From positions 1 to 17,462 of the forward strand of contig DBIU01000054.1 in the NCBI GenBank assembly GCA_002304735.1: 17,462 bases of DNA, read 5' to 3'. This document shows, piece by piece, positions 7,039 to 13,766 of the stretch (positions are counted from its first letter, which is position 1; each line of letters begins with the position of its first letter). A model generated the notes under the pieces. The model did not search any database. It was not told where the DNA came from and saw nothing but the letters and a program-made list of their open reading frames with translations. The translations under genes and the position numbers were made by a program. The DNA is from Ruminococcaceae bacterium UBA794 (GTDB lineage: Bacteria; Bacillota; Clostridia; Oscillospirales; Ruminococcaceae).

Positions 7039-8916
7039 TTGAGTCCGTCCGAGGATTTTTCAAGTGAAAATAAAACAGAAGAAATAACTGCCGAAGAAAG
7101 CGCCGTCAACGAAGGCACCGTTGAAGAAAACGCCGTTGAAGAAAGCGCCGTCGACGAAAACGCTTCCGGCGATAAAAAGTTCGATATAATTAAGCTTAAG
7201 CTTAAAGAAAAAGGCAAGGCGGCTTTCGACTTTACCGCCAAAGCGGGCGAGCTGTTTTTCAGCGCGCTCGTTAAGCTCGCAACCTTGCTTTTCCACGGTA
7301 TTCTTCACATCATCGCCGCTATTCTTCGCGGCTTTGACAGAATAAAAAAATATCTCGTGAGATTCTTCAAAAGAATTTGGGAGATTATTTCCTCGCCGTT
7401 TATCCGACACTATAAGGCTTTTAAGGTCGGAAGCGCCGAAATTTCACGAAAAAAACGCGAAAACGGCGAAAAAACGGGCTTCCGCGCATTTGCGAAGTTC
7501 TTCGGCAAGGCGATTTTCGGTAAGCGCGGTCTTGCCGTAACGCTGTTTAACTACGCGCTTCCCGTTATTTCCTGCGTCTTTCTTGTCAATATCATCTCGT
7601 ATGCAACGAGTATGACCTATGCGCTTAAACTTACGGTTAACGGCAATTTTGTCGGCTATATCACAGATGAAACCGTCTATACGGACGCAGAGCAGATGCT
7701 TCAGGACAGAATTAACTATACCGGCGCTACAACAGACGTCGTGACGTTTACTCCCGCGTATGAGGTCGATATGGTCGGCTATGGCTCGACTCTTTCGACT
7801 TATCAGGTTACGGACCGAATGCTTCAGCTTCTCGATAAGCAGATTGAATACGGCTTCGGCGTTTATATCGGCGAGGCTTATTACGGAACGCTTTACGAAA
7901 GCAAGCGCGCCGAGAGCACGCTTGAGAGCCTTCTCGATAAATACCGCACAGATAATCCGAAGGAAAACGTCGTTTTTGAAAAGGAAATAAAGTTCGTTCC
8001 CGGTCTTTATCTTGCGGAGAGCTTCGTAAACGAGGATTCGCTCCTTTCGCTCCTCACTTCAAACAGAACCGTTGCGGCATATTATACTGTCGTAGAGGGC
8101 GATTCGCCGTCTACAATCGTTTCCAAGACGGGTATGTCTTATGACGAGCTTGCGCGGCTTAACGACGGATTTAACGAGAAAACAAAGGTCTTTGTCGGCG
8201 ATAAGTATATGATTAATCAGGACGAGCCTTTTCTAAACGTTATCATTACGCGCGAGGAGCATTATAACGAAATTATCCCTTTCGATACCGATTATACTAC
8301 CACAAACAAGCGCTTCGAGGGCGACAGGTGGATTACCACAAACGGCGTTAACGGAGAAAGCTCGGTTGTCGCGAATGTTTCGTACATAAACGGCGTTGAG
8401 GTCGGCAGAAGCGTTCTTTCGCGCGTTACCCTTAAATCGCCCGTTACGCAGGTTATCGCGGTCGGCACTATGGAACGTCCGACTGTCGCCGCTTCCGCTT
8501 CCACGACAGAAGCAGGAAAGCTTATCTGGCCGCTTCCGCAGGGAGTAGGCACTATCGGATACGGCTGGGGCGAGTATCCCGGTCACACCGGTCAGGATAT
8601 TATGGCGCCTTATGGAACGCCGATTTTCGCAGGCGACAGCGGCGTTATTACCGAGATTTACTACGAGGAGAACGCAAATTATCTCTCCTGCAACGGCGGC
8701 TATGGAAACCTTGTCGTTATTACTCACGATAACGGTATGAAAACCTATTACGCTCATTGCAGCGCTATCGCCGATATTTACGTCGGTCAGCGCGTAACGG
8801 CGGGCGAAAATATCGCGTTTGTCGGCTCGACGGGACGTTCCTACGGAAATCACGTCCACGTTGAAGTCCACATCGGCGGTCACAAGGTTAACCCGACGCC
8901 TTATCTGCCTATTTAA
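7039..8916 (+). CDS. Membrane-anchored LysM-G5-M23 peptidoglycan endopeptidase
   Basis: I choose TTG 7039, 7 nt after AAGGAGG (7025-7031), over ATG 6967, which lies at the predicted transcription start and has no ribosome binding site; this gives 625 residues. The order is an acidic N terminus with five pentad repeats (~19-43), a Lys/Arg-rich amphipathic stretch (~72-160), one transmembrane helix (~164-191), an extracellular linker, LysM (~348-393, YYTVVEGDSPSTIVSKTGMS), G5 (~398-478) and peptidase M23 (~495-625). The M23 zinc and catalytic residues are present: HTGQD (H516, D520), YYAH (H573) and HVH (H605, H607). It probably cuts peptide cross-links in the wall from the outer membrane face, with LysM and G5 binding wall sugars. 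The conserved HLHFE is HVHVE here. The 160-residue cytoplasmic part is unusual for the family. Flanked by its own promoter and terminator. Confidence 0.9.
   Translation: MSPSEDFSSENKTEEITAEESAVNEGTVEENAVEESAVDENASGDKKFDIIKLKLKEKGKAAFDFTAKAGELFFSALVKLATLLFHGILHIIAAILRGFDRIKKYLVRFFKRIWEIISSPFIRHYKAFKVGSAEISRKKRENGEKTGFRAFAKFFGKAIFGKRGLAVTLFNYALPVISCVFLVNIISYATSMTYALKLTVNGNFVGYITDETVYTDAEQMLQDRINYTGATTDVVTFTPAYEVDMVGYGSTLSTYQVTDRMLQLLDKQIEYGFGVYIGEAYYGTLYESKRAESTLESLLDKYRTDNPKENVVFEKEIKFVPGLYLAESFVNEDSLLSLLTSNRTVAAYYTVVEGDSPSTIVSKTGMSYDELARLNDGFNEKTKVFVGDKYMINQDEPFLNVIITREEHYNEIIPFDTDYTTTNKRFEGDRWITTNGVNGESSVVANVSYINGVEVGRSVLSRVTLKSPVTQVIAVGTMERPTVAASASTTEAGKLIWPLPQGVGTIGYGWGEYPGHTGQDIMAPYGTPIFAGDSGVITEIYYEENANYLSCNGGYGNLVVITHDNGMKTYYAHCSAIADIYVGQRVTAGENIAFVGSTGRSYGNHVHVEVHIGGHKVNPTPYLPI
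7093..7167 (+). repeat. Five in-frame 15-nt repeats encoding an acidic pentad
   Basis: Codons read EESAV, NEGTV, EENAV, EESAV, DENAS with no spacer between units. The repeat lies in the predicted cytoplasmic tail of the M23 protein. The near-identical DNA units suggest slippage-based expansion. Confidence 0.8.
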
Positions 8917-8923
8917 CAACAAA

Positions 8924-8957
8924 AGCCCGCGTTCTTCGGAGCGCGGGTTGTTTTTTC
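8924..8957 (+). terminator. Rho-independent terminator with UUCG tetraloop after the M23 gene
   Basis: An 11-bp stem (8924-8934 with 8939-8949, two G-U pairs) closes on a C(TTCG)G tetraloop and is followed by TTGTTTTTT. A highly stable terminator. Confidence 0.9.
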
Positions 8958-9107
8958 AAGAACGAAGATTGCGATTATTTTGCGCGTTTTGGCGCTCGTC
9001 AGCGAAAAAAGCAAGGCGAAGCTCGTCAAGCGTGCATTATTTTCGAGTAAATAAGAAGTCCTCTGCCCTTTATTAATGCAGGTTGAGTGCAATCGGCATT
9101 GCGGATT

Positions 9108-9331
9108 AGTCCCTCGCGGGCATAAAGAGCGAACGGGGGGCGATAAGGCTGCCGGCACTGCCAGCTAGAGATTTGGTCGAGAAGAAAGTCCCTCGCGGGC
9201 AAAAAAACACCCCTAGCACTTACTAGGGGCGATAAAGGTGCGGCTTTAAGCTGCCTATGAAATTCGACAATATTGATAAGTCCCTCGCGGGCATAAAAAT
9301 TACCCCTAGCACTTACTAGGGGCGATAAAGG
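9108..9331. repeat. Three tandem hairpin modules beside tRNA-Pro
   Basis: Each module begins with AGTCCCTCGCGGGC (9108, 9187, 9279) and ends with GCGATAAAGG (GCGATAAGG in the first). Modules 2 and 3 carry the identical hairpin CCCCTAG-CACTTA-CTAGGGG at 9210-9229 and 9303-9322; module 1 keeps only a G-rich right arm. Start-to-start distances are 79 and 92 bp, with unrelated sequence between modules. On the - strand the module 2 hairpin is followed by seven T residues, like a terminator. The flanks also pair: CAATATT/AATATTG around module 3, and CGGCA/TGCCG around module 1. The function is unknown. Confidence 0.75.
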
Positions 9332-9367
9332 GAATATTGCAAACTATGCAGTTGGTATACCCGCGGA

Positions 9368-9403
9368 TTTTGTGATTTTCGTGCTTGCGCGAAAATCACA
9401 AAA
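9368..9403. repeat. Long perfect inverted repeat
   Basis: Arms of 14 bp, TTTTGTGATTTTCG and its exact complement, enclose an 8-nt loop. The AT-rich outer ends make it able to act as a terminator in either direction. It sits between the hairpin array and the tRNA terminator. Confidence 0.8.
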
Positions 9404-9435
9404 ACGCTAGGGGGTTGAGCTTTTGCTCAACCCCC
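9400..9435 (-). terminator. Terminator-like hairpin after tRNA-Pro
   Basis: An 11-bp perfect stem, GGGGGTTGAGC with its complement (9410-9420 / 9425-9435), has a 4-nt loop. On the - strand it lies 2 nt past the tRNA 3' end and is followed by TAGCGTTTTTG. Confidence 0.75.
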
Positions 9436-9437
9436 AA

Positions 9438-9514
9438 TGGTCGAGATGACAGGATTCGAACCTGCGACCTCTGCGTCCCGAACGCAGCGCTCTACCAAAC
9501 TGAGCCACATCTCG
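9438..9514 (-). tRNA. tRNA-Pro (anticodon CGG)
   Basis: A 77-nt cloverleaf on the - strand with 7-bp acceptor stem CGAGATG/CATCTCG, discriminator A and encoded CCA. The anticodon arm is CTGCG-TTCGGGA-CGCAG, giving anticodon CGG, which reads CCG. The T arm contains GGTTCGAATCC. It has its own promoter and a following hairpin, so it is probably transcribed alone. Confidence 0.97.
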
Positions 9515-9529
9515 ATTATCAACTAAAAC

Positions 9530-9558
9530 ATTATAACACATTATTTTCTAAAAATCAA
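9530..9558 (-). promoter_or_regulatory. Promoter of tRNA-Pro
   Basis: Reading the - strand: TTGATT (9558-9553), a 17-bp spacer, then TATAAT (9535-9530). Transcription would start about 9 nt before the mature tRNA 5' end. Confidence 0.85.
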
Positions 9559-9630
9559 GTAGTTTTTTAGAAAAAGTTCTGCAAAACGTAAGAAAAAGGA
9601 CCGGAAGCGAGCGGAAAATGCAAAAGTACC

Positions 9631-9659
9631 TTGACAATTGAGCGGAATTGTCATATAAT
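9631..9659 (+). promoter_or_regulatory. Consensus promoter of serC-serA
   Basis: TTGACA (9631-9636), a 17-bp spacer and TATAAT (9654-9659), both hexamers perfect. The predicted leader is only about 60 nt, too short for a T-box or riboswitch. Confidence 0.9.
9632..9653. promoter_or_regulatory. Operator-like inverted repeat inside the serC promoter
   Basis: TGACAATT-N6-AATTGTCA is a perfect 8-bp-arm inverted repeat. It overlaps the -35 and ends directly at the -10, so a bound protein would block RNA polymerase. The cognate regulator is not identifiable. Confidence 0.6.
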
Positions 9660-9725
9660 AGGAATAGTGGTGTTTGAAAAATCATTCAATCATCTAAAAC
9701 AGACTTGATACAGGAGGATAACTAA

Positions 9726-10805
9726 ATGAGAGTTTACAATTTCAGCGCGGGACCTGCGGTTTTGCCGGAAGAGGTTCTGAAAGAAGCTGCCGATGAGATG
9801 CTTGACTATAACGGCACGGGAATGTCCGTTATGGAAATGTCCCACCGTTCAAAGGCGTTTGACGAAATTATCAAGACTGCGGAGCAGGATATCCGCGACC
9901 TTATGAATATTCCGTCGAATTACAAGGTTCTGTTCCTTCAGGGCGGCGCTTCTCAGCAGTTTGCGGCGGTTCCGATGAATATGATGAAGAACAAGAAGGC
10001 TGCTTATATTATCACCGGACAGTGGGCTAAAAAGGCTTTCTCCGAGGCTAAGATTTACGGTGAAGCTATTAAGATTGCTTCGTCCGAGGACAAAACCTTC
10101 TCGTACATACCCGACTGCTCCGACCTTGATATTCCCGAGGACGTTGATTATGTATACATCTGCGAGAATAACACTATTTACGGTACGAAGTTTAAGACTC
10201 TTCCGAATACAAAGGGTCACACGCTTGTTGCCGACGTTTCCTCCTGCTTCCTTTCCGAGCCGGTTGACGTAACGAAGTACGGCGTAATTTACGGCGGCGT
10301 TCAGAAGAACGTTGGACCTGCGGGACTTGTTATCGCGATTATCCGCGAGGACCTTATCACAGACGACGTTCTTCCCGGAACTCCCACAATGCTTAAGTGG
10401 AAGACTCAGGCTGACAACGATTCTCTTTACAACACGCCGAACTGCTATTCTATCTATATCTGCGGCAAGGTGTTCAAGTGGCTCAAGAAGATGGGCGGAC
10501 TTGAGGCAATGAAGGCGCTCAACGAGAAGAAGGCAAAGATTTTGTACGATTTCCTCGACAGCAGCAAGCTGTTTAAGGGTACTGTAAATCCTGCCGACCG
10601 TTCGCTTATGAACGTTCCTTTCGTTACCGGAAACGAGGAGCTTGACGCTAAGTTCATCAAGGAAGCCAAGGCAAACGGCTTCGAGAACCTCAAGGGTCAC
10701 AGAACCGTTGGCGGTATGAGAGCTTCGATTTACAACGCAATGCCTATCGAGGGCGTTGAGAAGCTGGTTGAGTTTATGAAGAAGTTTGAGGCTGAAAACG
10801 GCTGA
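9726..10805 (+). CDS. serC: Phosphoserine aminotransferase SerC
   Basis: This 359-residue PLP enzyme has the expected family length. It makes 3-phosphoserine from 3-phosphohydroxypyruvate with glutamate as amino donor, the second step of serine synthesis. Diagnostic segments are the N-terminal YNFSAGPAVLPEEVL, SVMEMSHRSKAF, LQGGASQQFA, the PLP-lysine motif GGVQKNVGPAG (K194) and the C-terminal GHRTVGGMRASIYNAM. The start at ATG 9726 follows AGGAGG at 9712-9717. It is followed 31 nt later by serA, in the order serC-serA, under one consensus promoter that contains an operator-like palindrome. No phosphoserine phosphatase (serB) lies in the window. Confidence 0.97.
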   Translation: MRVYNFSAGPAVLPEEVLKEAADEMLDYNGTGMSVMEMSHRSKAFDEIIKTAEQDIRDLMNIPSNYKVLFLQGGASQQFAAVPMNMMKNKKAAYIITGQWAKKAFSEAKIYGEAIKIASSEDKTFSYIPDCSDLDIPEDVDYVYICENNTIYGTKFKTLPNTKGHTLVADVSSCFLSEPVDVTKYGVIYGGVQKNVGPAGLVIAIIREDLITDDVLPGTPTMLKWKTQADNDSLYNTPNCYSIYICGKVFKWLKKMGGLEAMKALNEKKAKILYDFLDSSKLFKGTVNPADRSLMNVPFVTGNEELDAKFIKEAKANGFENLKGHRTVGGMRASIYNAMPIEGVEKLVEFMKKFEAENG

Positions 10806-10836
10806 TAAGCGCTTTAATTGAAAGGATAACGTTATT

Positions 10837-12000
10837 ATGTATAATGTACAGATGCTGAATAAAATCGCTTCCTGCGGAACGGAGCTTCTCGACAAGAGCA
10901 AGTATACCGTAAGCGAGGAGGCGGCAAATCCCGACGCAATTCTCGTTCGTTCTGCGTCGATGCACGAGATGGAGCTTCCCTCCAATCTTCTCGCAATCGC
11001 AAGAGCGGGCGCCGGCGTAAACAATATCCCGATTGACAAGTGCAGCGAGCGTGGAATTGTCGTTTTCAACACTCCCGGCGCGAACGCAAACGCGGTTAAG
11101 GAGCTTGTTATCTGCGGACTTCTTCTCGCTTCGAGAAAGATTGTTCCCTCGACCCAGTGGATTATGACGCTCAAGGGCAAGGGCGACGAAGTTGGAAAGC
11201 TCGTTGAAAAGGGCAAGAGCCAGTTTGTTGGACCCGAGATTACCGGCAAGAAGCTCGGCGTAATCGGTCTTGGCGCAATCGGAATACTCGTTGCAAACGC
11301 GGCTGCGGCTCTCGGAATGGAAGTTTACGGCGCTGACCCGTACCTTAACGTTGAGCACGCGCTGAAGCTTTCCGGCAAGGTTCATTACGTTAAGTCAAAC
11401 GACGAGATTTTTGAAAAGTGCGACTATATCACGCTTCACGTTCCCGCGACTGCCGATACGAAGGGTATGATTAACGCGGAAACAATCGCGAAGATGAAGA
11501 AAACCGTTCGCCTGCTCAATTTCGCGCGCGGCGACCTCGTTGTTGATACCGCGGTAATCGACGCTCTCGCAAACGGCGGAATGGCTTGCTATGTAACGGA
11601 TTTCGCTTCCGACGCGCTTCTCGGCGTTGAGAACGTTGTCGCGCTTCCTCACCTCGGCGCTTCTACTCCCGAAAGCGAGGACAACTGCGCGGTTATGGCA
11701 TGCAGGGAAATCGCCGATTACATCGAAAACGGTAATATCACAAATTCCGTTAATCTCCCGAACCTTGAAATGGCAATCACGGGCAGCGCGAAAATCTGCG
11801 TTATCCACAAGAATGTCGAGGGCGTTATCAACAGCATAACCGCTCCGATTTCCGAGGCGGGACTGAACATCGAGAATATGATGAGCAAGTCCAAGAAGGA
11901 TTATGCGTACACCTGCCTTGACGTTACGGGCAGCACGGACGGTATTCAGGAAAAGCTGAAGGCTGTCGCAAACGTTGTCGGCGTAAGGGTTGTAAAGTAA
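10837..12000 (+). CDS. serA: D-3-phosphoglycerate dehydrogenase SerA, short ACT form
   Basis: This 387-residue enzyme oxidises 3-phosphoglycerate with NAD+, the committed step to serine. It has an NAD-binding motif GLGAIG (144-149), the acidic residue D167 in GADP, catalytic R231 in NFARGDLV and H272 in ALPHLGAST. A C-terminal ACT domain covers about 316-387 (ICVIHKNVEGVINSITAPIS) and is probably the serine feedback site. It lacks the extra ~100-residue domain of long-form SerA. The usual catalytic glutamate (in the DVFxxEP motif of E. coli-type enzymes) is not seen; this stretch reads VTDFASDALL. I recall a similar VTDF segment in related Firmicute proteins, so this is probably a family trait rather than a defect. 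The start is ATG 10837 after AAAGGA. Confidence 0.93.
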   Translation: MYNVQMLNKIASCGTELLDKSKYTVSEEAANPDAILVRSASMHEMELPSNLLAIARAGAGVNNIPIDKCSERGIVVFNTPGANANAVKELVICGLLLASRKIVPSTQWIMTLKGKGDEVGKLVEKGKSQFVGPEITGKKLGVIGLGAIGILVANAAAALGMEVYGADPYLNVEHALKLSGKVHYVKSNDEIFEKCDYITLHVPATADTKGMINAETIAKMKKTVRLLNFARGDLVVDTAVIDALANGGMACYVTDFASDALLGVENVVALPHLGASTPESEDNCAVMACREIADYIENGNITNSVNLPNLEMAITGSAKICVIHKNVEGVINSITAPISEAGLNIENMMSKSKKDYAYTCLDVTGSTDGIQEKLKAVANVVGVRVVK

Positions 12001-12019
12001 ATCTAAACGGCAATAAAAG

Positions 12020-12045
12020 AACGGCGCTCCAAAAAGAGCGCCGTT
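12020..12045. other. GC-rich hairpin downstream of serA
   Basis: A 10-bp perfect stem AACGGCGCTC / GAGCGCCGTT with a 6-nt loop. No T run follows on the + strand. An outer CGGCA/TGCCG pair (12008-12012 / 12051-12055) can extend it. It may protect the serA mRNA 3' end. Confidence 0.6.
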
Positions 12046-12110
12046 CAGACTGCCGATAAAGCACATCTGCGTTGTCAGCAGTCTTGGTAATTTACTTTTT
12101 CGACAAGCTG

Positions 12111-12146
12111 AATCGGCGTACCCGCAAAAGGTACGCCGATTTTTTA
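12111..12146 (+). terminator. Terminator of serC-serA, abutting the convergent gene
   Basis: A 12-bp perfect stem AATCGGCGTACC / GGTACGCCGATT with a 7-nt loop is followed by a T-rich tract that runs into the stop codon of the convergent membrane protein gene. The same hairpin lies directly after that gene on the - strand, so it may serve both directions. Confidence 0.85.
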
Positions 12147-12908
12147 TTTCTTTTTCTTGATAAGGCAGATATTTGAAGCGAACCACAAAATCGAAGTCAC
12201 GCTGATGAAAATAAGCACGAACCAGTTAATTTCCTCGTCCCAGCGCAGAATTATTATCGCGAAATCCCCCACAAGCGCCGTGAGAAACGGCAGAAGCGAG
12301 AAGTTGTTCTCGGCTTTTCTTGTGAAAAGTCGCTTGAGCATTATGGTGAACAGCACGACCATTCCCGCCGAAACGACACATTCTATGGGGATAAAGAGGT
12401 ATTTCAGCTGAATATTCGTGTGATAAACAACCGGAATTGACATCGAATACGCGGTTACATAGGCGAACGACAGCCATTTTATAAGCGCGCCGCCGTCTTT
12501 TTTCGCGCACTGAACCGTGTGAATAGCCATAGCCGCGAGCAGCATACCGTAAGATATAAACTGCATCACGGGGATTGAGCCGTTCGTGTGTACCATTCCG
12601 CCGAAAAGCAGAATACCCGCGGCAATCGCAAGCTTTGCAAGCTCGTTTTCACCGAAAGTCAGCGGAAGCTCCTCGCTGTCCTCGGCGCTGTCGTGAGAGG
12701 AAACGCGCCATTTTGTCGCGATATAGACGTAAGCGCCGAATACCGCAAACAGCGTAAGCGCGGTCATATACCAATCGAGCGCGTCGTATTTCGAAATATC
12801 GCCCATAAAAACCGTGACAAGACTAATTATTCTTTCAACGGACAATATAAGAAAATACGCGAGAATAAAGACTCGTTTGAGCTTATCGACAGTTGTGCGT
12901 TTTATCAT
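12144..12908 (-). CDS. Multi-pass membrane protein of unknown function
   Basis: This 254-residue protein has about eight hydrophobic helices, near residues 13-35, 45-65, 90-106, 112-131, 143-162, 168-190, 205-222 and 228-249. An acidic cytoplasmic or external loop (SSHDSAEDSEE, 70-80) lies between helices 2 and 3, and the C terminus is LIKKKK. I do not recognise the family and see no catalytic motif. The start ATG 12908 follows GGAGG with 7 nt spacing; an ATG 5 nt earlier is out of frame and stops at once. It lies 13 nt after the WalJ-like gene, with its ribosome binding site next to that gene's stop, so the two are very probably co-transcribed. A link to wall metabolism is inference from position only. 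Confidence 0.8.
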   Translation of the reverse strand: MIKRTTVDKLKRVFILAYFLILSVERIISLVTVFMGDISKYDALDWYMTALTLFAVFGAYVYIATKWRVSSHDSAEDSEELPLTFGENELAKLAIAAGILLFGGMVHTNGSIPVMQFISYGMLLAAMAIHTVQCAKKDGGALIKWLSFAYVTAYSMSIPVVYHTNIQLKYLFIPIECVVSAGMVVLFTIMLKRLFTRKAENNFSLLPFLTALVGDFAIIILRWDEEINWFVLIFISVTSILWFASNICLIKKKK

Positions 12909-12921
12909 ATCATAGCCTCCG

Positions 12922-13710
12922 TCAGACGCTTATGTATTCGCCTGTTGTCATCACCGGCGCGGCGCAGAGCGTGTAATCCTTCTCGATAACGGCGCCGTTT
13001 TCCGCGAGCAGGGTTTTCGTGCGGGATTTTGCGGTTGCGGGAGTATTGTTTTCGCAGGAAAGATGACCGAGAATGAAGTGCCGCGTGCCGCTTTTAAGAA
13101 GCCGAAGCGCAAATTCCGCGCAGTCCGTATTCGAGAGATGCCCCTCTTTGCCCGAAATTCTCCGCTTTAGGTCGGCGGGATAATTGAGGTTTTTCCGCAG
13201 CATTTCCTCGTCATAATTGCTTTCGAGAAGCACGGTTTTGCAGCCCGAAAGCGCCTTTTCTGCGTCCTCCGTGACAAATCCCGTATCCGTGCAGACGCCG
13301 AAGCTGTCCTTTCCAAACGTTATCGTATATCCGACGCTTTCCGCGCTGTCGTGAGAGGTACGAAATGCGTTCACTTCAAAAGCCGCGCTCTTGTAGCCGT
13401 CGCGGATATCGTACATCGGATAATCCTCCGGAACCTTCCCCGACGCTCGAAGCGCGTTTATCGTACCCCCCGAAGCGAAAATCGGGAGATTTGTATGCTT
13501 CACGAGCTGTTCGAGCGCCCTTATGTGGTCAGTGTGCTCGTGAGTAAAGAAAACGGCTTCTATGCCGTCGAAATCAGTGTCAATAAGCGAAAGCGCGTTT
13601 TTCAGCGCCCTAAAAGAACAGCCCGCGTCCACGAGAATACCGTGACCGCGAGTGCCGATAAATGTTGAATTTCCATCGCTTGACGAACAGATTGGATAAA
13701 TTCTTGCCAT
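12922..13710 (-). CDS. walJ: WalJ/YycJ-like metallo-beta-lactamase fold hydrolase
   Basis: This 262-residue protein has the metallo-beta-lactamase metal motif THEHTDH (H57, H59, D61, H62), a later HDSAES stretch, a CTDTG segment and ILGHLSCEN near the C terminus. The N terminus IYPICSSSDGNSTFIGT is characteristic of the YycJ/WalJ family. In Bacillus-type genomes walJ lies in the walRK operon and is linked to coordinating cell division with wall and replication control; its exact substrate is not settled and nuclease activity has been proposed. Here walRK is not in the window and the gene lies between murA and a membrane protein. The start ATG 13710 follows GGGGG, a weak ribosome binding site. 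No signal peptide is seen, so it is cytoplasmic. The family is confident; the symbol is by homology. Confidence 0.85.
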   Translation of the reverse strand: MARIYPICSSSDGNSTFIGTRGHGILVDAGCSFRALKNALSLIDTDFDGIEAVFFTHEHTDHIRALEQLVKHTNLPIFASGGTINALRASGKVPEDYPMYDIRDGYKSAAFEVNAFRTSHDSAESVGYTITFGKDSFGVCTDTGFVTEDAEKALSGCKTVLLESNYDEEMLRKNLNYPADLKRRISGKEGHLSNTDCAEFALRLLKSGTRHFILGHLSCENNTPATAKSRTKTLLAENGAVIEKDYTLCAAPVMTTGEYISV

Positions 13711-13766
13711 AAACGCCCCCGATAAGTCCGCGAATTGATTTATATTCCGAAAAATGCGCGTATTAC

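Noticed and set aside
9108..9331. CRISPR array
   Set aside because: Only three units, repeat length and spacing vary (79 and 92 bp), the first unit is degenerate, and no cas gene is nearby.
9438..9514. Integration hotspot at tRNA-Pro
   Set aside because: No integrase and no direct repeat of the tRNA 3' end is visible in the window.
9385..9570. Open frame of 61 codons reading GRDDRIRTCDLCVPNAALYQ
   Set aside because: This is the antisense of tRNA-Pro, a well-known source of false protein calls; the tRNA on the - strand explains it fully.
9632..9653. lac operator in the serC promoter (shared GAGCGGA core)
   Set aside because: The arms differ from lacO and the similarity is limited to a short core; a LacI-type lactose regulator makes no sense for serine genes.
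9660..9725. T-box or riboswitch leader before serC
   Set aside because: The predicted leader is about 60 nt and shows no specifier stem or T-box sequence.
9849..11249. 466-codon - strand frame opposite serC and serA
   Set aside because: Mirror reading of two certain genes on the + strand.
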